Source of the DNA: Caldilineaceae bacterium
GTDB taxonomy: Bacteria; Chloroflexota; Anaerolineae; Caldilineales; Caldilineaceae
Direction: 5' to 3'
Assembly: GCA_020634755.1 (NCBI GenBank)
Contig: JACKBC010000040.1
Span: 4,005-68,004 of the forward strand
DNA: 64,000 nucleotides
Shown: piece by piece, positions 42,444 to 49,603 of the stretch
Layout of the letters: every line of letters starts with the position of its first letter
Numbering within the stretch: the stretch's first letter is position 1
Translations under genes and position numbers: made by a program
Notes under the pieces: model-generated
Databases searched by the model: none
Seen by the model: only the letters and a program-made list of their open reading frames with translations
Told to the model about the DNA's origin: nothing

Positions 42444-42722
42444 ATGCAGAGCTATTCGATTGCAGAAGCGCGCAACAAATTCACCGCCATTGTGCATGCC
42501 GTTGAAACAACAGCGGCTATTGAATTGACGCGGCGCGGCGAGCCAGTGGCTGTATTGATATCGATTGATGAGTATAAGCGCATGAAGGAAGGACAAAAAG
42601 AATTTTGGTCGGCGTATGTAGACTTTCGTCAAAAATTTAATTTGCAGACACTGGCAATCGACCCAGACGAAATTTATACTGATGCGCGGAATGTGCTAGT
42701 GAATCCAGAATTTGAGTGGTGA
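42444..42722 (+). CDS. Antitoxin, Phd/YefM family
   Basis: A 92-residue type II antitoxin. The N-terminal DNA-binding part (YSIAEARNKFTAIVHAVE, RRGEPVAVLISIDEYKRM) is typical Phd/YefM; the C-terminal half should wrap the toxin. ATG at 42444 with GGAG at 42431 is preferred over an ATG 15 bases earlier that lacks a ribosome site. Its stop shares one base with the toxin start. Probably represses its own promoter through the palindrome upstream. Confidence 0.9.
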   Translation: MQSYSIAEARNKFTAIVHAVETTAAIELTRRGEPVAVLISIDEYKRMKEGQKEFWSAYVDFRQKFNLQTLAIDPDEIYTDARNVLVNPEFEW

Positions 42723-43138
42723 TGACTCGATATCTTATTGATACAAATACGATCGCAGAACCGATGCGTCCCCGACCGGATGTTCAGGTCATGGCTCATC
42801 TGGAAAGATATCAGGCGGAGTTGGCTATTGCGGCGGGTGTTTGGCACGAGTTATTATTCGGATGCTTGCGTTTGCCGCCTTCCCAAAAGAGGATGGCTAT
42901 CGAGACATACCTGTATCAAGTTGTTGCGCCATCAATCCTGATACTGCCTTATGACGTACGGGCGGCAGAATGGTTCGCCCATGAACGGGCGCGATTAACC
43001 GCGGCTGGTAAAACCCCTTCCTATCCAGACGGACAAATTGCCGCTGTTGCCGCCGTGAATGGTCTAACGTTGGTTACAAGAAACACATCAGATTTTAGCG
43101 TGTTTGACGGCATAACGATCATGAAGTGGCACACATAA
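42722..43138 (+). CDS. Toxin, PIN-domain ribonuclease (VapC-like)
   Basis: A 138-residue PIN-domain protein. The acidic catalytic residues are visible: LIDTNT (Asp), WHELLFG (Glu), YPDGQIAA (Asp) and NTSDFSVF (Asp). Family members are Mg-dependent ribonucleases that cleave tRNA or rRNA. The ATG overlaps the antitoxin stop (TGATG). A Phd-type antitoxin with a PIN toxin is a common pairing. Confidence 0.92.
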   Translation: MTRYLIDTNTIAEPMRPRPDVQVMAHLERYQAELAIAAGVWHELLFGCLRLPPSQKRMAIETYLYQVVAPSILILPYDVRAAEWFAHERARLTAAGKTPSYPDGQIAAVAAVNGLTLVTRNTSDFSVFDGITIMKWHT

Positions 43139-43234
43139 TTGCGCCTACACAAAAGTCGACATAGTGGAGCTCACGCCACCGTAAAATGTGCTCTGACCTC
43201 GCTAGTTGATTCAACACGGCTACAAACAACTGCA

Positions 43235-45424
43235 TCAATCTGTAACCTGCACGACGCCGCATTCAACCTGCTCCAATACATGGCCAGCTGATGCATCTAC
43301 TGTGCCGACGACCACGGTATACTCACCCGCCGGTGTCTGTGGATTCAAATTGATGTCCAACTCATCGCGCATAAATTGTCCGGCTGGCCAACTGCTGGGG
43401 GGAAAGCGTTCCAACGCACCGTTTGCCCGCGGCAGCATATCTCCCCACACGCCTGCGTCATTGCGCACCTGTGCGGAAACCGAATAATCGGCGGCAATTG
43501 CGCCCGTGGCCTGCCACCAGAGCCGCACATGGACCCAGCCACTGGGTGGATGGAGCTGCTGATCGGTGGCGCTGACCCGCGGCGTCGTCACTTCGCAAGC
43601 GGCCAGCGTCAAGCCCGGCGCCAGTTCGGCATTGGGGCGCGGAGCACCGTTCGCCAGCGGCGGCAGTTCATTGTAAATGCTTGTTAGGGCATAGCCGCTC
43701 AGCTTGACGCCGGCTGGAAACTGCTCGGTGATCAGCGGATAGTGGGCGTTGAGCCAGCCCTCCACCAGGTGCTCATCGTCGATGCCTTCCAAGTGGCTTT
43801 GCGTCAACCACAGCGTGGCCGCGCCCAGCTCTTTGGAAATGCCCAGCAGCGGCGGCGCAATGACGGTATCCACCTGTTCCGGCGTCAACGGTTCACCAAA
43901 CAGGCCGAACACGGGCAGTTTGGCCTGCGTGTAGCGCTGCTTCAAATACCAATCTACCGGCTGGTGCGTATAGCTAATGTGCGCTACCACCGCGCTGGCC
44001 ACACTGCCCGATGCGCCCACGCCGGTCAGCCCTTGGCTCATCTGTTCATATTGCGCAATATAGGTCGTGGCCGCCCGCCAATTCTCGCGATACGCATCCG
44101 GCGTCCACAAGCGCGGCAGCATAGCCGCCAGCATCATCACCACCGCCCCGCCGGCGAGCCAGCCCGCCGTTCGCCAGCGCGACCCAATCACCACCACACC
44201 GCGGGCAATAGCCCACAACACAAAGGGCGCCATAAAGATCAGATAGCGCTCCTCCTTAAAAATCGAATGGCTGCGGCTCAACATGACGTTGGCAACCAGC
44301 AGCGGCCCACCGATCCAAATCCCCAGCCACACTCTGTCCCGCCAGTCGCCTCTCTGCCTTACTCCCTTACTCTTCCCCTCCTCTACGCTCTTCCATCCCA
44401 CCAGCCCCATCACCAATAGCCCCACCAGCATCCACACAGCCACTTCCCCCACCCAATCCGGCCAGCGTTCGCGCCAGATGGTGAAAATTTTCAATAAGCG
44501 GCGGCTGTTGCCCCAAAAGTTGGCAAACGCCACTCCCGGCGTGCTCTCATCTGCATTGACGCTGAGCGCGTTGAGCGCCAGCGGTAGGAAGATAAGCGAT
44601 GTGAGTGCAAGTGCCGCAACGCCTTCGGTGAAGCGGCCGAAGGGGGGAGGGGGGAAGGGGGAAAGCGCGCCAGTGCCCTCTGCTGTTTCGTGTGAGGAAT
44701 AAAGTTTGTCGCGCCTCGTAAGCCGTAATTCGTGAACTTGTGCTGAACGATGTCGAAGCATCGCAAAGACGCACAGTGCCGTTAACCCCAAGCCGGCCGA
44801 CGGCAGCATAAACGCGCTGAACAAATAGGTATAGAGCGCCAAATCCAGCGCCATCACCAAACCCAGCCACCAGAGCAGTCGCGGACGCAATGAGTCTGCC
44901 TGCCAGGCGCGCGCCAAAAAATAGGCCGCCCACACCACAAACGTAGTGGCGGGCTGAAACATGCGCAATTCCTGGCTGTACCAGACCAGCACCGGGCTGA
45001 GCGCGGTTAGCAGCGCGGCCAGCAAACCGGTGGTGCGTCCGCTGATTCGTGTAGCCAAAAGCAGCACGCCCACCACGGTCAGCACGCCCAGCAGAGAGCC
45101 CAACGCCCGCAGCGCGGCATCGTTCATGCCCAAGCCAAAGGGCGCGAGCAGATAGTGCCAGATTTTGAGCAGCGTGTAATAGACCGGCGGATGCTTCTCC
45201 TCCACCAAGCGAAAGGTGGTGGGCCACATGTAGTCAATACCTTCGGTAATGGCCCAGCGCAGGCTCACCGCTTCATCAAACCAAATGCTGTGATAACCCA
45301 GTCGCCAGAAGCGCAAAAGCGCGGCAATGGCAATGATGACCAGCTCGGGGAGAGCAGGACGGAGAAGGCAACAGATAAAACGAACAGGAATAAAGCGATG
45401 GGACGATTGGGATGTGGCGTGCAT
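43235..45424 (-). CDS. GT39-like polytopic glycosyltransferase (PMT/ArnT superfamily)
   Basis: A 729-residue GT-C fold membrane enzyme that would transfer sugar from a polyprenyl-phosphate donor. Motif YHSIWFDEAVSL near residue 45 carries the catalytic DE; about ten membrane segments follow and the C-terminal 250 residues form an extracytoplasmic domain. Two polar low-complexity insertions interrupt the membrane region (DNA about 44640-44755 and 44340-44395) and read like intergenic spacers. ATG at 45424, four bases after the recJ stop; the ribosome site is weak. Confidence 0.85.
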   Translation of the reverse strand: MHATSQSSHRFIPVRFICCLLRPALPELVIIAIAALLRFWRLGYHSIWFDEAVSLRWAITEGIDYMWPTTFRLVEEKHPPVYYTLLKIWHYLLAPFGLGMNDAALRALGSLLGVLTVVGVLLLATRISGRTTGLLAALLTALSPVLVWYSQELRMFQPATTFVVWAAYFLARAWQADSLRPRLLWWLGLVMALDLALYTYLFSAFMLPSAGLGLTALCVFAMLRHRSAQVHELRLTRRDKLYSSHETAEGTGALSPFPPPPFGRFTEGVAALALTSLIFLPLALNALSVNADESTPGVAFANFWGNSRRLLKIFTIWRERWPDWVGEVAVWMLVGLLVMGLVGWKSVEEGKSKGVRQRGDWRDRVWLGIWIGGPLLVANVMLSRSHSIFKEERYLIFMAPFVLWAIARGVVVIGSRWRTAGWLAGGAVVMMLAAMLPRLWTPDAYRENWRAATTYIAQYEQMSQGLTGVGASGSVASAVVAHISYTHQPVDWYLKQRYTQAKLPVFGLFGEPLTPEQVDTVIAPPLLGISKELGAATLWLTQSHLEGIDDEHLVEGWLNAHYPLITEQFPAGVKLSGYALTSIYNELPPLANGAPRPNAELAPGLTLAACEVTTPRVSATDQQLHPPSGWVHVRLWWQATGAIAADYSVSAQVRNDAGVWGDMLPRANGALERFPPSSWPAGQFMRDELDINLNPQTPAGEYTVVVGTVDASAGHVLEQVECGVVQVTD

Positions 45425-45428
45425 GGAC

Positions 45429-47888
45429 TTACTCAATCCCCAATTCATCCAATTTGGCCCGCTGAAAGTAGCGGCGATAGGCGGCCACTTCGGCCAGCTG
45501 GGCATCCAGTTCGGCTTGCAGCATGTCGCCATCGGCGCCCCGTTCTACGGTGGCCTGGGGTGCTTCAATGCGCAATGCGTCGTCCTCCAGCCATTCGGCG
45601 ATCTGGATCAAACCTTTGCACTCCAGCCAAAGCAGGCTATGACGAATCACGCCTTCAGTGGTGCCCAGACGGGCGGCCATGCGGCTAATGTCGAGCCGCC
45701 CCTCGCGGGCCAGCGCATATTTGCACATGGCCGCGGTCTGTTGCAGCACAAAGTCTAGCCGGTCGTTGGTAGTGGATTGGCCACACACAAAAATGCGCCG
45801 CGGCTCCACCCGGTCCAAAACGCTTTTGAGCACAACCGGCGAAGGCGGAATGGTCCACAGGACCAGATCGGCGTGCGGCTGCGCTTCTGTGCGCGGAACA
45901 TAAATTACCGCTTCGCCAAGCTGTGTACCTTCTGCAAACCAAATGGCGTCGCGCGGCGTGGGCAACTCGCCAAGCTGCACGGTTTGCCCGCGCAGATCGT
46001 GAATGCGCGGTTTGCTGGATTTATGGACGAGCGGCTCAACCGTAAGTTGCTCGGCGGGGCGCGCCGCCACATACATGAGCTGCACCGTGCGCTCACCGCG
46101 ATATTCATTGATGCTGAGCGTGTAGACCAGATCGATGGGCTCGGGCGGCAGTTCGCCATCGTTGTGATTAAACCAGAGTACGGGCCATTGGGCGCCGTCT
46201 GCCGCCTGCTGCACGGTAAACTTGCGGTGGGCGCCGTCGCGTCCCATGCGCTGATCGTGCACAATGCGCAGGCCGCGGCTCAGAAATTGAGGCGTGGGGT
46301 TGCCGTTGCCAAAGGGAGCCAGCCGCTGAATCTCGCCCACCAAATTCAGATCGATCTCATCCAGCCGCAGCTCGGCGTCTATGGATAGGCTGGGCGGACC
46401 ATCATCGGTGCGGTGCAGCTCGATCTGCCGGTCCAGCTCGCGGCGAAAGGCGTCGATATTTTCCGGCTGCAAGCTGAGCCCGGCCGCGCCTGGATGGCCG
46501 CCATGGCCAATCAGCAGATGCGCACAGCCGGCAATGGATGCGCCAATATCTACCCCGGGGATGCTGCGGGCGCTGCCGCGAGCCGCTTCGCCCGGCGGAT
46601 TGAGCAGCAGCACGGCCGGGCGGCTAAATTCCTCCACCAGCCGCGAGGCCACAATGCCCACAATGCCGGCGTGCCAGGCCGGGTGGGTCAACACTAGCGC
46701 GTTGTAGTCCAAAAGCTGCGGCGTGCGGTTGACCATTTCCAGCGCCGCCGCCGTGATCTGGCTGGTGAGCAGGCGGCGCTGCTGGTTGAGCCGTTCCAAT
46801 TTGGCCGCCAACTGACCGGCGCGCACGGCGTCGCGCGTGGTCAGCAACTCGACCGAAATGGTGGCATCTTCTAGCCGACCCAGCGCATTCATGCGCGGGC
46901 CAATCTGAAAACCAATGTCGTCCGTGCTGATATTGGCCGGCGCCACGCGCGCCACCTCCATCAGCGCCAAGAGGCCGGTGCGCCGCGTGCGTTTGAGCTG
47001 TTCCAGCCCCAGTTGCAGCAGATAGCGGGCATCGTGGACCTGTTCGGCCACATCGGCCACAATGCCCAAGGCCACCAAATCGAGCAGTTCGTGTTCATCG
47101 CCGCTGCGGCCAGCCAGCGCATAAAGCTGCTGCATGAGCTTGTAGGCTACGCCCACGCCGGGCAGCGTGCGCAGCGGATCATCCTCCGGCTGGAACTTGG
47201 GATTGACAATGGCGTCGGCATAGCGCACGGAGAGGGATGAAGGGGTGAAGGAAGGCTCGTTCGCTTCGGCGTTCCACTGCCCCTCTTCACCCTTTTTCCC
47301 CCTCACCCCTTCCAAAGAAAGCCCCCACAGCGGGTCGACGCGCGGCGAAAGACCGCTGAATTCGGCAGTTAAATCGTGGTGGTCGGTGAGGACGACGGTG
47401 AGGCCGTGGGCTTTGGCCAGGGTGACGGCTTCGGCTTCGGCAATACCGGTGTCGCAACTGAGCAGCAGATGGGGCTGCCAGGTGGGGTCATCCAACCACT
47501 TTTGCAGCATTGGGGCGCGGATGCCGTGGCTCTCGGTAAACCGATTGGGCACGTGAAAGCGCACGCGCCCGGGCTTGGTGAGCGCCTGTAAACCGGAGAC
47601 CAGCAGCGACGTGCTGGTTTGGCCATCTACATCAAAGTCGCCCCAGACCAAAATGTTTTGGTCGGTGCGGATGGCTTCGTATAGGAGTTGTGCGGCCAGT
47701 TCGACGCCGATTAAATTGGTGGGGGGCGCCGGGGTGTAGTGTTCCGTGTGCAAGAACGAACGGGCGGCTGCCGGCGTGCGGATGCCGCGCTGGACCAACA
47801 GTTGCGCCACCAGCGGATGGCCGCCAACCAATTTTGCAAATTCAGCCGAAGGCGTTGCCTGGGGCAGAGTAGTCCAAACTAGCTCCAT
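45429..47888 (-). CDS. recJ: Single-stranded-DNA-specific exonuclease RecJ
   Basis: An 819-residue DHH-family 5'-3' exonuclease of recombinational and mismatch repair. Motifs in order: GDFDVDGQTST, LSCDTGI, LTDHHD, LPGVGVAYKL, IGPRMNALGRL, and the DHHA1 motif GHGGHPGAAG. About 240 residues beyond the usual core form a C-terminal extension. Between LTDHHDL and ADAIVNPK there is an extra segment of about 40 residues encoded by purine-rich then pyrimidine-rich DNA (47230-47330), an in-frame low-complexity insertion. ATG at 47888 chosen because upstream codons lie outside family similarity. Confidence 0.92.
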   Translation of the reverse strand: MELVWTTLPQATPSAEFAKLVGGHPLVAQLLVQRGIRTPAAARSFLHTEHYTPAPPTNLIGVELAAQLLYEAIRTDQNILVWGDFDVDGQTSTSLLVSGLQALTKPGRVRFHVPNRFTESHGIRAPMLQKWLDDPTWQPHLLLSCDTGIAEAEAVTLAKAHGLTVVLTDHHDLTAEFSGLSPRVDPLWGLSLEGVRGKKGEEGQWNAEANEPSFTPSSLSVRYADAIVNPKFQPEDDPLRTLPGVGVAYKLMQQLYALAGRSGDEHELLDLVALGIVADVAEQVHDARYLLQLGLEQLKRTRRTGLLALMEVARVAPANISTDDIGFQIGPRMNALGRLEDATISVELLTTRDAVRAGQLAAKLERLNQQRRLLTSQITAAALEMVNRTPQLLDYNALVLTHPAWHAGIVGIVASRLVEEFSRPAVLLLNPPGEAARGSARSIPGVDIGASIAGCAHLLIGHGGHPGAAGLSLQPENIDAFRRELDRQIELHRTDDGPPSLSIDAELRLDEIDLNLVGEIQRLAPFGNGNPTPQFLSRGLRIVHDQRMGRDGAHRKFTVQQAADGAQWPVLWFNHNDGELPPEPIDLVYTLSINEYRGERTVQLMYVAARPAEQLTVEPLVHKSSKPRIHDLRGQTVQLGELPTPRDAIWFAEGTQLGEAVIYVPRTEAQPHADLVLWTIPPSPVVLKSVLDRVEPRRIFVCGQSTTNDRLDFVLQQTAAMCKYALAREGRLDISRMAARLGTTEGVIRHSLLWLECKGLIQIAEWLEDDALRIEAPQATVERGADGDMLQAELDAQLAEVAAYRRYFQRAKLDELGIE

Positions 47889-47927
47889 TGCCGTCGAATT
47901 CCCGAAGTATTTGAAAAGACGTCCTCT

Positions 47928-48015
47928 ATCAGTACACCGCAACCGTGTTGGCGAAATGGGCGTCGGTCTCGATTGTTGAATCCAACTCTATCTCTTGCGA
48001 TTGCGAGCCACTGAT
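47928..48015 (-). repeat. 88-bp interspersed repeat, family A, upstream of the sigma-factor locus
   Basis: Reverse-complement copy of 18874-18961, the same length, with ends ATCAGTA and CACTGAT. It overlaps the 5' region of recJ and lies 140 bases before the ECF sigma gene. An AT-rich stretch (48025-48100) that probably holds the sigma operon's promoter follows. Confidence 0.75.
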
Positions 48016-48154
48016 CATTGCTTACTGCTCTAACAGAAAGTTGTAACTCTTTGCTTACAATTTTACATGTATTATTAATATTTAGACAAGGTCAAGAACT
48101 CTTCTTCAATTGTGTGGATCTGTGTATTGGCGCGCCCAAAAATGAAAGCGGAAA

Positions 48155-48763
48155 ATGATTCCCAAACAAGTTGCTGACGTTATTGAACAAAGTTTCATTG
48201 ATGCTGATGATGAAGTGTTGGTTCACGAATGCATGTTGGGCAATCAGGATGCGTGGGCGCAACTATTTGAGCGGTACAGCAGGCTCATTTATAAGATTCC
48301 ACTTAGTTTCGGTTTTCCGGCGCTAGAGGCTGAAGAGGTTTTTCAAGAAGTGGCGATAGAGATGGTCGACTGCCTCTCCACGCTGCAAGATGCCTCGCGT
48401 CTTCATGCCTGGCTTGTGACCATTGCGCGACGCGTCTGTATTCGGCGTCTGCGTAGCGCCAAGCGGTATAATACGGTGGATGTGGATCTATTGGAAAATG
48501 TGATAGGCGAGGGTGGAGATTCGCTGGAAGCCATGTTGATTCGGCTTGATGAGTATCGGTTGCTGCGCAGCGCGCTCTCGACGCTCGAGCAACGGTGCGC
48601 CACCTTGCTCACTGAACTTTTTCTCAAAGACCCGCCGCTGAGCCATGCCGAGGTTGCGGCTGTGTTAAATGTTCCCCTGGGCAGCATTGGCCCCACACGC
48701 GCCCGCTGTTTAGAGAAATTGCGCAAGCAAGTGGAGCGGTTGACGCTTGTGGGGACCGACTGA
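48155..48763 (+). CDS. ECF-type RNA polymerase sigma factor
   Basis: A 202-residue sigma-70 family protein. Region 2 runs from HECMLGNQDAWAQLFERYSRLIYKI to AWLVTIARRVCIRRLR, and region 4 from LSTLEQRCATLL to LSHAEVAAVLNVPLGSIGPTRARCLEKLRKQ, with a helix-turn-helix. No sigma region 1 or 3, as expected for ECF. The ATG at 48155 has a modest GCGGAA ribosome site. First gene of a four-gene set with a zinc-finger protein, a TPR-CHAT protease and a subtilisin-like protease; it probably directs transcription of its own locus or of unlinked genes. Confidence 0.92.
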   Translation: MIPKQVADVIEQSFIDADDEVLVHECMLGNQDAWAQLFERYSRLIYKIPLSFGFPALEAEEVFQEVAIEMVDCLSTLQDASRLHAWLVTIARRVCIRRLRSAKRYNTVDVDLLENVIGEGGDSLEAMLIRLDEYRLLRSALSTLEQRCATLLTELFLKDPPLSHAEVAAVLNVPLGSIGPTRARCLEKLRKQVERLTLVGTD

Positions 48764-48859
48764 CCAGCTGAAACTGAAAATTTGTGATAATGTATTTTTT
48801 TTCGCTTTGCGCGCGACTGTAGTGACAGAGATGTTCAGAGATTTTATAAAACGTAGGAG

Positions 48860-49483
48860 ATGATGTTGGAGCATATTTCTTTTCGTCACCTGACCGATTA
48901 TGCTGATAACCGCCTGCAAGATCCGCATCTGTCGCAGCAGATAAACGATCATTTGGAGAAATGTGATATATGTCGACAGGCATTATCGATTGTCATGCGG
49001 ATTGGGCAGACGGCTGCTCACCTTGAATCTCCACAGCCGGCGCAGAACTTGATTGAGCGCGTGCTGAAAGCAACTCGTCGTACACAAACTTTACAATCCC
49101 GTCAACAATCCTTGGCGCACAGCCCGCCGACGCTCCTGCATGATAGCAGGATTGCTGCCCTGGCCGCCGGTGTGCGCGGCGGCAGCAAAGATTGTGAAAT
49201 GCTCTTTACCTTTGACCGGTTTGACCTGCATCTTTCAATTATCCACAGCGCTGAGTTGGACAGCTTCACGCTGCGCGGCCAGTTAATGGTGAGTGAACCA
49301 GCTGAAGAAGAACTTGAAGGTAATCAGATTGACTTGCTTATGGAGCAAGCGCAAATCCGTACCGTGCTTACTGATCAGCTTGGCTGTTTTCGCATTTCTA
49401 ACCTCAAAAGCGGTGAGTATGGGTTACGGGTGATTACCGATATTGTAGAGAGTGTAATCGACCATATAACAATTCAGAATTAG
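48860..49483 (+). CDS. Zinc-finger anti-sigma-like protein with C-terminal beta-rich domain
   Basis: A 207-residue protein. Residues 28-40 (NDHLEKCDICRQA) give the HxxxCxxC zinc anti-sigma signature. No membrane segment is seen, unlike classic ECF anti-sigmas, so it would be cytoplasmic. A polar linker (about 60-105) leads to a beta-rich domain ending DQLGCFRISNLKSGEYGLRV, similar to carboxypeptidase-regulatory-like folds. Start is ATGATG directly at TAGGAG; either ATG is possible. Predicted to sequester the sigma factor encoded just before it, and possibly to be the protease's target. Confidence 0.75.
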   Translation: MMLEHISFRHLTDYADNRLQDPHLSQQINDHLEKCDICRQALSIVMRIGQTAAHLESPQPAQNLIERVLKATRRTQTLQSRQQSLAHSPPTLLHDSRIAALAAGVRGGSKDCEMLFTFDRFDLHLSIIHSAELDSFTLRGQLMVSEPAEEELEGNQIDLLMEQAQIRTVLTDQLGCFRISNLKSGEYGLRVITDIVESVIDHITIQN

Positions 49484-49548
49484 CGTGCTCTTGATAGTCT
49501 ATGATTGTGGTAAACGCGCCCCACCTAGATACATAAACATAACATCTA

Positions 49549-49576
49549 TACTGCGGTTTTCATGTAGAGCAGGGTA
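49549..49576 (-). mobile_element. Internally deleted family C element
   Basis: TACTGCGGTT joined directly to TTCATGTAGAGCAGGGTA keeps both ends of the 82-bp family C element and TA on each side (49547-49548, 49577-49578), but lacks the central hairpin. It lies between the anti-sigma-like and CHAT genes. Confidence 0.55.
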
Positions 49577-49603
49577 TAGTGCCTGATTATGGACGCGTAA
49601 ACT

